Source: Fragilaria crotonensis (lineage: Eukaryota > Bacillariophyta > Fragilariophyceae > Fragilariales > Fragilariaceae). From it: 58,638 bases of DNA. This document shows, in pieces, positions 32,501-44,448 of this stretch. Position 1 is the first letter of the stretch, and each line of letters begins with the position of its first letter. Location: the NCBI GenBank assembly GCA_022925895.1, contig JAKSYS010000383.1, positions 1 to 58,638 of the forward strand, in the 5' to 3' direction. The position numbers and the translations under genes are program-made. Below the pieces are notes generated by a model. It was given only the letters and a program-made list of their open reading frames with translations. It made no database searches and was not told the DNA's origin.

Positions 32501-35133
32501 AACTTGACGGGTATATGCAATCCCAACTGAATCCGCTAGCGTCGGATATAATAAAAGCTTGCCTCCCAAGGGACTGGCAGTTCCATTTCCTGCCAACACA
32601 TTCAGTCTGATGGTTACCACTGGAGCCAAGGGATCAATTGTCAACCAATCGCAAATTTCTTGTGCCCTTGGTCAGCAGGCATTGGAAGGTCGTCGTGTCC
32701 CGCGGTTAGCAAGCGGACGGACACTTCCGTCGTTCGCGCCCTACGATCCAAGTCCTAGAGCAGATGGTTTTATCTTGGATCGGTTTTTGACTGGTATTCG
32801 TCCCCAGGAATACTATTTTCATTGCATGGCTGGCCGAGAGGTGAGCATTCGTTTTGTGGTCATCGCCTTCGCTGTTCGAGCTGATCTCATTCTTCCTTTT
32901 CAAACCAACAGGGCCTTGTCGATACGGCTGTGAAAACATCGCGTTCTGGTTACCTACAACGCTGCCTTGTGAAACATCTTGAAGAGTTGAAGGTGTGTTA
33001 CGACTCAACTGTGAGGAATGGTGAAGGTGGCGTGGTCCAGTTTCTGTACGGCGAAGACGGTCTGGATCCTACCAAATGTGCTTTCCTAGATTGCGAGTCT
33101 GCGACCTTCCAATACATCGCGAGGAACCACGAATCGCTCACTCGTCGCAACGAAGCATTGCCAGATGCTACCATTGCTGCTGTTGTCGACGACTGTCGAC
33201 GTCTTGCCGCGGTTCAATTTGGCGGGGATGGCCTTCTGGAGGTGGGTAGCTTCATCCAAGCGCGACGACTGCGTGTTGGATCCCGCTGGGTTCGAGGTAC
33301 GCTTTGCCGTGGGTGGTTTGACGGCACAATCATAAAATGCAATGACGACGAAACCTTCAACATTAAATACTTCCGTGACGGGAAAGTTGCTGAAAATGTA
33401 CCCCTGCAGGTCAATCTCGGTCGCTGCGGTGGAAAACGAACTCCTGCGGCGAGTAGCCTGTGTACGCTGATCAAGCCAGCTATCCCTGATCCGATGCTGT
33501 CCGGCGCGCGCCGAGAGGATGGAGTCCATAGGCTTGGTTCAAGTGGCAAATGTGTATCCGAGCGAGTGGCCAAAGCGGCGGCTGACGCCTTCAAGAATGA
33601 TAAGGAGGTAATGATCGCCATGAAGGCGAACAACTTATCCTTAGCCCAAATGAACACGTTGGTCGCGTCAAAATATGGTGCGGCTATGTGTCACCCAGGA
33701 GAAGCTGTTGGATGCATTGCAGCTCAATCTCTGGGCGAACCATCTACACAGATGACACTCAACACCTTTCATCTTGCTGGCGCGGGAGCGAATGTTACAC
33801 TTGGTATTCCCCGACTTCGAGAAATCATTATGTCTGCCTCCAAGAACCTCAAGACTCCAACCATGTCCGTGCCTCTGCACAAGGACGTGACTGAAAAACA
33901 AGCGCTCAAGCTGACCCGTTATTTTTCGAAGCTCACCCTTATGGAGCTTATTGCTAGTCACAAAGGAGTTGTCGTGAACGAGGCGCTGATACAAGGCGAT
34001 GGGGGCAACTGGGAGAGGGCATACTACGTGACTCTGAAATTCCACCCGCCGAGCGCATCTTCGAGGCCTTTGGAATGTCCCTGGACGACATTGCGCGTTC
34101 GATTTCGCACAGTTTCGGGCCGAAGATTTCCGAAATCATGAAGAAAGAGCTTCGACGATCGACTCAAGAGGGCGACGTTGCCTCCTTTGAAGTTCGAGGG
34201 GGGCACGTTTCTGATTACATGGAAGATGATGATGGTGGAAAGAGGGCTGGCAAGAAACGATCAGGTGATGAAAACGGTCCCGATGAATTAGATGATGACG
34301 ATGACGACGACCGTGAGGAAGATGTTGCTGGGGAAGAGGATGGTGTGACCTCACGGAGACTAGGTCGTACCGATGAAGTTGATGGGTACGACGACGATGA
34401 CGAAGCTAAGGAAGTAGCCCCTGGAGATGAAGAAAGCGAAGCTGAAACAGAAGAGGAAATTGAGTCTGGCGATGACGTGGATGAAGATGTTCCTCCCAAC
34501 GCTGTTGAAGCAGTCGCCAACATGTCTGATCAACCTAAGGTTGACCATCGTAACAATTGTATCCATTTGCCGGCTCTACGGGTTGACCCTGCTGCCAGAC
34601 CCCTCCTCATGGTTGGACTTGTGGAGAGAGCTGCCTCCGCGACGATGGTGCGATCGCGTCCTAAGATTGATCAAGGATTCGTCAACGACGAGGACGATCG
34701 TGGCCGATGCCTCCAGACTGCTGGAGTGAACTTTTCTGAGATTTGGCAGCTGGACAATGTTGACCACAATCGCCTCACATCCAACGATATTTGGGAAATT
34801 CGATGTGCCTACGGTGTTGAGGCCGCCCGCAACAACATTGTTGATCAAATAAAGGCTGTCTTCCGACCATATGGTATTTCTGTGGACCACCGTCACCTTT
34901 CCTTGATTGCCGATTACATGACATTTGATGGGGGGTACAAGGCTATGAACCGTGGAGGTATGGCAGACATCAGCTCACCTTTCCTGCAAATGTCGTTTGA
35001 GACGACGGCCAACTTTATGACTGAGGCAGCACTGTATGGACGCAAGGAACCATTGATGAGCCCAAGTGCGAGCATTGTGGTAGGACGTCCGATCCGACAC
35101 GGAACTGGTGCTTTTGATCTACTCGCGGCATGA
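29584..35133 (+). CDS. POLR1A: RNA polymerase I largest subunit, three exons
   Basis: Exons 29584-31250, 31495-32840 and 32922-35133; introns of 244 bases (GTAAGT, GAAAG) and 81 bases (GTGAGC, CAACAG). The ATG is at 29584. Seen in order: the N-terminal zinc region ([16 protein letters not shown]), CPHCGAFSP, the cleft ([18 protein letters not shown]), the catalytic Mg motif [11 protein letters not shown], the funnel and bridge helix ([20 protein letters not shown]) and the trigger loop ([20 protein letters not shown]). A long acidic insert (about 34220-34500) before the last block is typical of Pol I rather than Pol II or III, and there is no heptad tail. Three apparent one-base losses (about 30246, 32568 and 34045) break the frame; in an essential single-type gene this suggests assembly error. 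A Tudor-like insert lies at about 33262-33415. It transcribes rRNA in the nucleolus. Confidence 0.92.
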
Positions 35134-35331
35134 AAATGTCCTTTGTAACAATGTTGTTTTGGCAAAGGCCATGCCGGATAAATTAAAAACATCGGGGCGT
35201 TCAGCGTACTGTTGTAGGCTACGTAAGAAAAGTTTAATTGTTTTGTATGTGCATTGATAGTCATCAAGTCTATCTATGGTATTAGAGAAGCGCGCAAACT
35301 TTGAATGACTCTGTGTTGCCGCCTGGACACG

Positions 35332-36165
35332 TTATGCAATCACCTGCGCCCCCGCCCCTCGCCACTGACCGCGAGACTTAGGAGGTAAGAGTGTACAGTT
35401 GCTAGCTTCAATGAGATAATGCGTCACAATCGGAACGCTTCCATTCCTCTCCGCTCCCAACACAGGATACATGATAAGAATGCTTTGCGACCCTGCCTTG
35501 GATGGATCGAAGAGGGCGCGTACAACTGACGTTTCGAAGTCTTCAAGGCTCCTCACATTCTGAGCTTGGAAAGAGCTGGCTGCGAGTCGCGAAGAGTACC
35601 CAAAGTACAGCTCGTAAGCTCCATTCGTGTGGACTACGCGATGGGGGGTGTCGGCCTCAACCACAACTCTGCGAAGAGGTTAGTGTTGGTCAACAAGAAT
35701 AACAGAAAAGAGCGATCGTCTTCCTGATAGTACTTAAACGTACCGAGGTCTGGTGGAGAACGATATGGATTCCTCCAAAGGTATGTGATGGCATGATGCG
35801 ACCAACTTTGGCGCCCCTCCCTCGGCTCGGGTTTCGGTGGAAAGGGTTTGTTCATTCATAGACTCACTGTCTGAGATTGCTGGTGGGAATATTCCTAGCG
35901 TTCGCTGTGCACTGGTGTTCTGATTCCAGAAATAATGAGACAGCCACCGAGCCTGGGTGTACTGTGATACCTGAGATGTGCACCTTTGTCTGCGGACAAC
36001 GTTATTGTTGATGGGTCGTTTCGTTCTCGAAGGGAGGTCGGCAAAGAAGAGTTGCTGGCCACGCCTTTCCCTTTCATCGCAAGTGTCATCTTCGCGCGAT
36101 TGCGTGTTGTCGTAATCCCACTGTTCGGCGTCGTACTCGTCGTCTGCCCAATAACCAATGTCCAT
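35332..36165 (-). CDS. PAS-like protein 3, small, two exons
   Basis: Predicted 252 residues. Exon 1 is 36165-35744 and exon 2 is 35668-35332; the 75-base intron (GTACGT, CTCTTCGCAG) joins STRPR to VVVEAD in frame. The N-terminus is acidic then basic. The C-terminal half starts RVVHTNGAYELYFGYSS, which parallels the opening of the PAS domains in the two other proteins (VVHANAAF, IIHANRAF), and ends in strands (SILIMYPVL, VTHYLIEASN). It faces the Pol I gene tail to tail, 198 bases apart. The PAS assignment is less certain than for proteins 1 and 2. Function unknown. Confidence 0.62.
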
Positions 36166-38162
36166 AGCCTCTGGAATAATACTGCCCTCAGGAGAGACTA
36201 ATGGAAATCGACGATCCCCACTTTTTTTTAACTCATTGTGTACGAAAGGTCAGCGTTTCTCCGAATGAATCGTGAGTTCAACTGCAACGCTGATCGTGAT
36301 ATCTATCGTGGTAATGGATGAGGCGTTCACAGTTCGCATCGGAACCTGTTCGTCAGCTGGAAGGCTGTTGTTGTTAAACAGAGCGTTTTCTGGATTGCAG
36401 ATCGATTTGGCGAACGCTTCGCAAACATGCGAATGGGTGGTTAGTTTGAGCAGGCGGGGTTCTCAATACTCTGAACTGATTTCTGATTGGATCATGCCAC
36501 GGTGGTAAGTATGACGACACATTTTTGTTGCATTTCGATCGTCATTTGCATTGGAACGACATTCCTTCATCCGAGCCGGCGGCATCTTCGTTCTTCATGT
36601 CCAGATGCTACAAGAGTACTTGTACCTTGTATCCATATGTGATCACATACAGGTTCTTCTTTTTCAGCCTCAATCCGCAAACCGCAATCCGCAATTCAGT
36701 CGACAGAATACAGTATCTCACCAGTACAGTAAAAAAGACATCCATGTCGGCATGTTGTCAGTTGTCACTGCATTTATCATTCCTTCATAGTCTAGCTAGT
36801 AGTTTCTTGTTCTTGACATAATGGATAACTTGCATTCGTAGATTCTTATTCTCTTTACTACTAACTAGTTGTACACCTTCAGTGAATGCAATGATGTTAA
36901 CTTCCATTTTGGTCCTTTTTGCATATGATAGTGCAATGCAGTTGACTTCTTGTTCCTCTGTACATTTGGCAGAAGAAAACACCTCATCCAGTTCACATCT
37001 GAATGAAATTCTGCAGTCCCCCTTTTTGAGCACAATGGGTATGTGAAGCATGCTGTTGCAGCTGATAGATTTTGCGGCTGAAACTCAAGCAATTGGAACA
37101 GGACTTTCAACTCCAGTACTTGTACTGAACTCCAGAGTAGTACTCTGAGTATTCCAGTACCATCTTGCCACTCAGCATCCCAATGGGCAATCTCCCGGAT
37201 TCCTGCCTCATCTTTGTAAAACTGACACTGATTCAGCGCCTTCTCTTTTTTTTGCTCCATAGGCAGAGTATCAGTGTATCCATAATTGCCCAAAGTAGAC
37301 GATGCTGATAGTCTGATTCCGCACATTTAGTAGGCTACTTGTACTGCAAGAAATTGAATCTGTGGTACCACCGGTAGAACTCTGAATACTAAATACTACT
37401 ACCAGTAGTGGGTGCCTCACAAGTCACAACGCATGCACAATTGATCAGAATGTGCGCCGAGCAAGTATGCTGGTGTTTTCCCATGGTGTACACTTCTACC
37501 AGATGTACAATACTCGTACCCCAGAGTGGTCATACTGTCATACTCCACCCATGCTTTTGTATTATGATGGTGTGTAGTACTAGGAGTACCCCAGAGCCCA
37601 GAGTTGTCATTCTCTGGAAGGTCCGGCAATATGAGTTGTGCTGAAAAAGGAAAAATAGGCACCTCCATTGAGGGAAACCATTTCCAATCTATGTCTGGCT
37701 GATGCAAACTAGATCCGCGGGTGTGATTGTCATGCTGCTGATGTCTGCAAAAAAGTGCAAACAGAATGAGATTGCTTATGAAATTTGCTATTGTACAGCA
37801 ATATTTTGCTAATGGAGAAAGTCTTGGCTACATAGAAACATACTAGGTTTTGAACACCTACATCAAATATGCTTACAACAAGGAAAAATTGCTTATGAAA
37901 AAATCAAATTGCTCATGCTGGCAAAGATTGCTTACTGTACAGAAAAATTCCTTGTGACAAAACAACCTTGCCAGCTTGGATGGATCATCACCATGGATTA
38001 AATCCTTGCACCATGCAAATCAGAGCATGGCTGGTGCCCAAACTCAACTGCCTCAAACTTAATGGCTGGAATTTGCATGGGTTGACTTCCCTGTACTGCA
38101 CAAACCAACGGGGTGTAAGAAGGATGTAGGATATGATGTATACTCGGAGTGCAATATACTGT
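36166..38162. other. 2 kb intergenic region, AT- and GTAC-rich
   Basis: Contains many GTAC words (36600-36640, 37110-37165, 37340-37600). From about 37765 to 37940 the octamer ATTGCTTA recurs at least three times, with ATGCTTAC and ATTGCTCAT variants. A 153-codon minus-strand frame (36865-37326) is open but featureless and spans GTAC words, so it is probably chance. Confidence 0.5.
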
Positions 38163-38385
38163 ACCGAATAAAGCTCACAGGTAACAACGTTCCTGGATGC
38201 TAACTTACAAGGTGATAGATACGATACGCAATTAGTTCTCAACAAAAAGAGTGAGACCCGATCTTCCGATCAGATCGTGCACTTTATCGCTCTATGTTAA
38301 CTTCGTATACACTCATGTAGGTCATGTAACATAAACAGCCACATACACGGTAGCACAGTATCCAGTACAATGATATTCGTTCGGT
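38163..38385 (-). repeat. 3' LTR of copia element B
   Basis: 223 bases, bounded by inverted termini ACCGAA and TTCGGT. On the coding strand it is preceded by CCTCGAGGGG (38395-38386), the candidate polypurine tract. Identical to the 5' LTR except for one extra A in the run at about 38243. Confidence 0.9.
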
Positions 38386-38434
38386 CCCCTCGAGGTGTTA
38401 CTAGGCAACCTAGAACACCTTGATTCGATCATCA

Positions 38435-41400
38435 TCAATACGTGAACTTGTCCAAGAGTTCCTCTCTGCGCGGCTGCGGCAACACCTTAGTAAACAAATC
38501 ACTCAGGTTCGTCTTCGTACCTTCCTTCGCAACCCGAATAGTCCCAGCTGCCACCGCTTCCCGACATCGGTGATACGCAATGGCATGGTGCTTTTTTCTT
38601 AAGCGTGGACTCGGGCATCGATGTGTTCTTATAGACCGCTTCATTGTCGCAAAACATGTTTGTAGCCCCATCGATCGGGACCCCAAACATCCGCAACTTA
38701 TATCGAAGTGCCTCAACTAACTCTACCGCGTTCTTCAGCGCCTGGAATTCACTCCCAAATGTGCTAGCTTCAACCGTGTTCTGTCTTCGACTCAACCATA
38801 CAATCGGAGCCTTATTGCAAAAGATAAGAATACCCGTTTGCGATCGTCTCGTAGTACGGTCGCTTCCGTGACTTGCATCTACAAAGCAATGTGTAGACAT
38901 CGGATTACCTCGCGGTCGGGGCATGTCCCCAGGAATTGATTCCTTAGTGTCGCGATAGAAGTCGCACCAATCATACAGTTTGAACATCTTCTCACTGATC
39001 TTGGGATGCATGGGATCAAACGCGAGCTTCCTTTTTGGGTACAACTTCAAGAACCCAAACATCCGGTATAGCTGATTCAGGTGCCCGACTCTCGGTGACG
39101 CCATGTACGTAGACATTAATGCAGTTTCCAATAATATATCAACCCTCCCGAGCTCAACTGCCCACCGGAGGATCCCGATAAGTTCCTGATAGTACTGGAC
39201 GCCGTCGCTCTTAAGCTCGTCTGTCGTGTCCAGCTCTGGCAAGTAATCGGTTGACATCGGCGTGTAGCACTTGCTGGGTAATCGTAGGCCCTTCTTTTCT
39301 AAAGTCGCCTCAACATTCTTGACTGACTCTGTGCAATACTTCTCTGCCGACATTGTCCAAGCTTCGATGCCGTCGATGACAAGTTTGCCTAACTGAGCTC
39401 CGAGGTACATCGTAGGTTCCTCAATTTTGTCGTCTTTTAGCTTGAATGTCGACTGCAGTCCCGTCAAAGTCTTGAACGGATCTGCCGATATGGATAGTAC
39501 GTCATCGACGTAACACAACACCATTTCATAATACTCGAATCCGTCTGCTTTCACAGCCGGTCGTAACCACACGTCTGGATCCGCCTTCGTCGGTACATAA
39601 CCGAGGTCGTAAAGCGTTTCGGCGAGCAAAGCGCGGAATGCTGCTCCTGCCGACTTGAGCCCATACAGTGCTTTCTTTACTAAGAAAACTGTTCCGGCCT
39701 CAGAACCGAACTCGGGACCTGCTCTGGTCCATATCTTTTCACGACAGTCGGCAGATAGGTATGCGTTCTGAATGTCGCACGCCATCACTTTCAAGTCGTT
39801 CAATGCCGCGATCGTCAAGGCGATCCTTACGGAATCGCGTGACACCACAGATGCGTAAGTCAATGTCGACGGCACGTCGGTTGTATGCCCTCCGGCTACA
39901 AATCGGGCTTTCCTTCTGAAATTCTCACCCATTTTCACGTCGAAGATCAAATGACACTTGACCTCTTGGTATCCAACAGGCATTTGATCCAATCCCTTTT
40001 CCCAGGCTTCAAAAGCGGGTCGAACATTCTTCATCTCCTTGCATATGGCATCCCACCACAGGGTGTTGCCATTTTCCGCGTCAAAAGCCTTCGCCTCCTG
40101 AACGGTCTTTGGGATTTTAATTCCGAACTTGTGAGTCCGCACCCAGTATTTAGATTTTACTTTGGCTATGATTCGATTGCGCTTCTTCAGTGTGAACGGG
40201 ACCCACCAAGCAAAGGCGGGCTCACTCGCGATCCGTGTCAATACGGAGTACTCGGCCAGCGGAACAGGGTACGCCTCTTTAGCATCCTTCAGTGGCACCC
40301 AAGTAGTGCTGCCATCTTTCCATTGAATGAGGATTTCCCATCCGATGGTTGTTTCTTTTCTTCGCCTCGTTCCCATCGACGTGACGATGAACCCTTCTTC
40401 TTGTTTGAGCTCCTGACCGTTCGTCCGGTGATCGAGAATCTCCGAGAACATGACATGTCGGTGCCCCTCCGGGTCAACTTGTGCGAAGAGGTTTTTCGCT
40501 ATTACATTTGCCGCTAGGGAAGCGCGATGACCGTCGGAGAATTCCACTTCATAGATACGTGTATCCATGATTGGATTGTCGTGCGCGGTTCCGATCGGTA
40601 AACCGTTCTTGTCACGTAGTCTCTTAACCACGCGACCGACCTCAGCTTCGCCACCGGCCCGGGGCAGAGTGAGCTCCATGTTCAAATAGGTGTCATCGAA
40701 TACGTCTGGAGTAAAGCCGACGTCGGCTTCTTGGACGTCCGCGGCACTGATCACCTTGTGGAACTCCTCCTGGAACTCAGGGTCGAAGCCGTGAGCCGTC
40801 TCCCAATCGCTCGGTGTTACCTTGCCGTTGCCGTCTAAATAATATTCGGCATCGCCGAGCCTTTCTGCCACCTGCGAGTCGAACGTGCGGCATCTAGCAA
40901 TCGTTTCCTCGAGTTGAAGCTCGAGGTTTGTGACTCGTTGGACAGTAGTGCGTGACAGTACTTGGCTGCCAGACGTCAAAATCCAGTATGACATCAAGGG
41001 TCCGACTTGATGGGAGACACCGAGCCATCGCCCTAACTTTGTCTCACCGAGCCCAGCATTGTCTTTATACCAGATCCAATCATAGAATCCAAAGTCAAGG
41101 TACTCAGTTATATCAACCGACTCGCCAGTGATCATTTCCAGTGGGCATCGGCCATCAAGGCCACGGGAGGTGTTTGAAGTCCGGTTCTGTATCTCACATA
41201 CCCATCGCAGGCCGTAGTCCCATAGGCGTTTTGGCACTCGTTTCTTCAACATGATCCTGAACCATTTCTTTCGAATCTCCCGAATGACACCTTCGGCTGA
41301 GTTGTGGTTAGGTCGGTCGGGTTCGGTGACTCTGTAGTTGATGGAGTACTTCCGTATGTTCTTCATAAACTCAGTCTTCTTCCCGCACTGCTCTTTTGAC

Positions 41401-42635
41401 CCGTCGAAGGTAAGGTGCTCTGGTCGGCCAAACTCGTGAACGAACTGCCGAAGCCCTTCTCCAGCAGTATTCTTCGACTGCATTGGATACGCAACCACAA
41501 ATAGTTCCTTTGTTGCAAAGACTTGGGCATACTTGTTGCCATCTAGTGACTTCAATCGGCCGTCCATAGTGTCGGTGTAGAACCGTCCTCTGAGTAAAGG
41601 CCTCTCAAACACTCTGTCTGCTTTGTATCTCCGACTTAACGGCATGATTGCGGACCTCACACCGGCCTGCGTTGTGATACCAATGGTATTGGACGCTTGC
41701 GTGAGCCCGATGCCCCATCGTTCGCTCAGTTCAGCAGCCGAGACGGAACAGTGACGTTCGTTTGATACAAATGTGCGACGTTGTGGAATATCATCAAGCA
41801 CATCAGTCACTCGCACTTCGGAGATGAGTCGTTCGACAATCCGGGGCAACGCTAGTTGAATTGTGCCATTGCACTCGCACTCGGTTTCGCACTCGCAACC
41901 GACCTCGTTACTTCGTTGGCGTTGTACCTGGATTGCATTTACTCGACTCGTCAATTTCCCTTCTTCCACGCGATCTGGAGCTTCAGGGAAGCTCACGTCG
42001 CGGGGATTCCACTCAGCCTTTGAGGTAAACTCAACATGGCGACATTCATGTAGTTCCTTCTCGGTCGGTGTACGACTGGAGAAGTAGATGATTGTTCCAT
42101 CAGAAAGGAGAGGTATGACGACATCCTCATCTTCTGTGGCCATGTGCATCTGTGTGCGACAGTAAGGGTTATCCTGTACGTTAACGCCGAAGTGGCGCAA
42201 TTGATTGGGGTTGACGAGTGAATGATCCATGTCATCTCCCATCCAGAGAGCTTCATGAAACACCAAAATCAATGTTTCTCCTGTGGACTGACACGTCCAA
42301 GCTGTTGCCCCGCTGACAATCGGGACACCTTTGATTGCGTCGTATGACTCCGTGTAGGGAGAAACATCGCATTCTCTCCCAGTGTAAGCCAGAATGATAC
42401 AATTTTGACCGAGCACGACCGTGTCGGCGTGGGAATCGAGTTCCATTCGGCTGTACGTGGAACCGTCACGGCGCACTTTGGCTACCACCCGGGAGGAGTG
42501 GCGCCGTAGAGACGAAACGTGGGCAGAGATAACGACACGAGACAGGACTCGGTTGCAATACATGTCCCACCAACGACGAGTATAGGCCATCAACGCCATA
42601 ATCAAGTGGGGAATTAGTAAGGCAACCCAACTGAG
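38435..42635 (-). CDS. pol: pol of copia element B
   Basis: About 1400 residues, in frame with gag after its UGA. First ATG at 42599, but conserved codons (SWVA) lie before it. Domains in order: aspartic protease (MELDSHADTVVLG), integrase core (FYTDTMDGRLKSLDG, LTFDGSKEQCG, NHNSAEGVIREIRKKW), a chromodomain-like segment (GWEILIQWKDGSTTWVPL, about residue 750), reverse transcriptase (KALYGLKSAGAAF; catalytic CYVDD), and RNase H (HCFVDASHGSDRTTRR, EASTFGSEF, MFCDNEAVYKN). Near 38600 a run of six A changes frame; the copia-typical ending (KHHAIAYHRCREAV, TKTNLSDLFTKVL) continues in the next frame to 38435. This one-base difference is probably an indel in a homopolymer. The mature enzymes would come from self-cleavage. 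Confidence 0.92.
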
Positions 42636-44150
42636 TCATTCCTTTTTCTGCTTCTTCTTGGTACGGCCTCCGAAGGAGTCGCCGGCGTTATCGGGTGTGT
42701 CGGAATCATCGCCGTCTTCGGTCGCTGGCTGTTTGGCTTTAAACGAAGCAAGCGTACGCTTTAATTCTTCCATTTGCGACTTGATGTCCTTGAGTTTCTT
42801 ATTTCCAGTAGAGACATCAGAGACCTGGCGTTTCCGGCCGCCCTTGCTTTTATTTTCGATACGAGTATCGATTACAGTCTGACGATCTTCCTTGGACAGT
42901 TGATCCCAATCAGAGTAGAATCCGGTCCAGATACTACCGTCTGGCATCTTGATACCCTTTCGCTTGTTTGTATTGGTGGAACCGCCACCACGAATGCGTT
43001 TTGCGGCCGGGGTTGTCTTCCCGCGGTCCGTATTAGCGCCTGCAACCTTGCGATTCACTTGGTTGTCCGGTAACTCGGACACCTGGGCTGAGAGGTGGTT
43101 GGCACACTCCGTGAACGTGGTCCCATCCATCGATGCCCTGACGCGTAAGGCTCCAACTGCCTCCTTTAACTGTGGATGTTCGACCTTAGACAAAAGCATC
43201 CTAACCTTGGCTTGTTCCGTCATAGGTTCGCCTTCTTCTTCGTAGATGTTGAACATCTTTTGAATCTTGTCGAGGAACGCGGAAAACTGCATCGCGCGCT
43301 CGTTTTTGTAATGCAGCGTGTCACGGATACGCTCTGCGTCGGCGATACGGCGACTCGTATTACCCTCTCCGCTGTAATGAGCTCTGAGGGCTTTGAAGTC
43401 AATTCTTCCGTTCTGTTTGCGAGCGTGTGGTTTGACCCACTGCTCCGCCGTTTCGGTTTGCAAAAAACCTTTAATGAGCTGGTGCACCTTGCGTGCATCG
43501 GCTTGGAAACTTGCACCAACTAGGGGGGCGGAGGCGATCGCACGTTCATTAAAGCTCTCGTACGTCATTCCGTCCTCCGGCACCTCGGTCTCCCTGATTA
43601 CATACGAGAGCGGGACGCCAGTGACACCCGGGATGGTCGACAAATAATTTGCGAACGCAGGTTCCCATTCCGGCCACTTTCGCTCATCTTTGAACTTTCC
43701 CGGGTCAGCAGCCTTGCTGACCGTGTCGGATTGTTCCTTTTCAATGCGCCTGACGCCAGCGCGGTCGAAAGCGACACCGAGGGCATTTCGGAATGCCAGA
43801 GGGTCATCATTGAACTCATCCAGAGATGCGGTCCCGCCGACACGCTCAAAATCTTGAACCCAGTGGACCATTCCAATCAGATAATGAATCCGACGGATAC
43901 CGAAGATAAAACGTCCATCAGCAACAGTGCGACGGCCGTAGGATTCAGCTAGGTCGCGGATGTCTTTCTCGGTCATCGACTTGAGGTCATCAAAAGAGTC
44001 AAAGCCCTCGATGCGAAGACGATTGCGGGTAGCCGCGTTCTCGAAACCAATCCACTGTAAAGCAGTGTCCATCGCGTTGACTGCGATGACTTCAAGATCG
44101 GCGGGAGCCACAAAGTCGACTCCGGCGTCAGCAACTGGAATGGGATCCAT
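42636..44150 (-). CDS. gag: gag of copia element B
   Basis: 504 residues, ATG at 44150 (MDPIPVADAG). Contains SYGRRTVADGRFIFGIRR, ADPGKFKDERKWPEWEPAF, a helical central region (MQFSAFLDKIQKMFNIYEE), MPDGSIWTGFYSDWDQLS, and a Lys-rich coiled-coil-like helix near the end (KLKDIKSQMEELKRTLASF). It lacks a CCHC zinc knuckle, so RNA binding may use the basic tail. It ends in TGA, followed in the same frame by pol without another stop. Structural protein of the virus-like particle by family knowledge. Confidence 0.9.
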   Translation of the reverse strand: MDPIPVADAGVDFVAPADLEVIAVNAMDTALQWIGFENAATRNRLRIEGFDSFDDLKSMTEKDIRDLAESYGRRTVADGRFIFGIRRIHYLIGMVHWVQDFERVGGTASLDEFNDDPLAFRNALGVAFDRAGVRRIEKEQSDTVSKAADPGKFKDERKWPEWEPAFANYLSTIPGVTGVPLSYVIRETEVPEDGMTYESFNERAIASAPLVGASFQADARKVHQLIKGFLQTETAEQWVKPHARKQNGRIDFKALRAHYSGEGNTSRRIADAERIRDTLHYKNERAMQFSAFLDKIQKMFNIYEEEGEPMTEQAKVRMLLSKVEHPQLKEAVGALRVRASMDGTTFTECANHLSAQVSELPDNQVNRKVAGANTDRGKTTPAAKRIRGGGSTNTNKRKGIKMPDGSIWTGFYSDWDQLSKEDRQTVIDTRIENKSKGGRKRQVSDVSTGNKKLKDIKSQMEELKRTLASFKAKQPATEDGDDSDTPDNAGDSFGGRTKKKQKKE

Positions 44151-44436
44151 CGAAGATAAGCGGTTTCTGTATATTCACAAAGTGTGTTAGTGAGTTGGCT
44201 ATCATTAGCACCCTAAACGGGTTTGGCACTCCTGCACTTCTCAGGCGTTACGAATGACGCTCTTCATATAAGGTGAGTGATCAGCTCGCCCAAATTCCTT
44301 TATTCATTGGTTAGACTGGCATAGCCAAGTCCCCATCACATGTACGTCGGCGTTCGTTCGTGGTACCACGCCATTTGACAATACCGTGTTCATCTTGTGC
44401 GACATACCCATCATTGCCACATAGCATTGCTAACAG

Positions 44437-44448
44437 TGGGTCTGATAA
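44437..44448 (-). other. Primer-binding site of element B
   Basis: TGGGTCTGATAA on the + strand, immediately next to the LTR and identical to 3758-3769 in element A. Consistent with priming by an internal tRNA fragment. Confidence 0.6.

Noticed and set aside
36865-37326. 153-codon open frame on the minus strand
   Set aside because: Crosses GTAC-rich intergenic words, with no motif or domain-like stretch.
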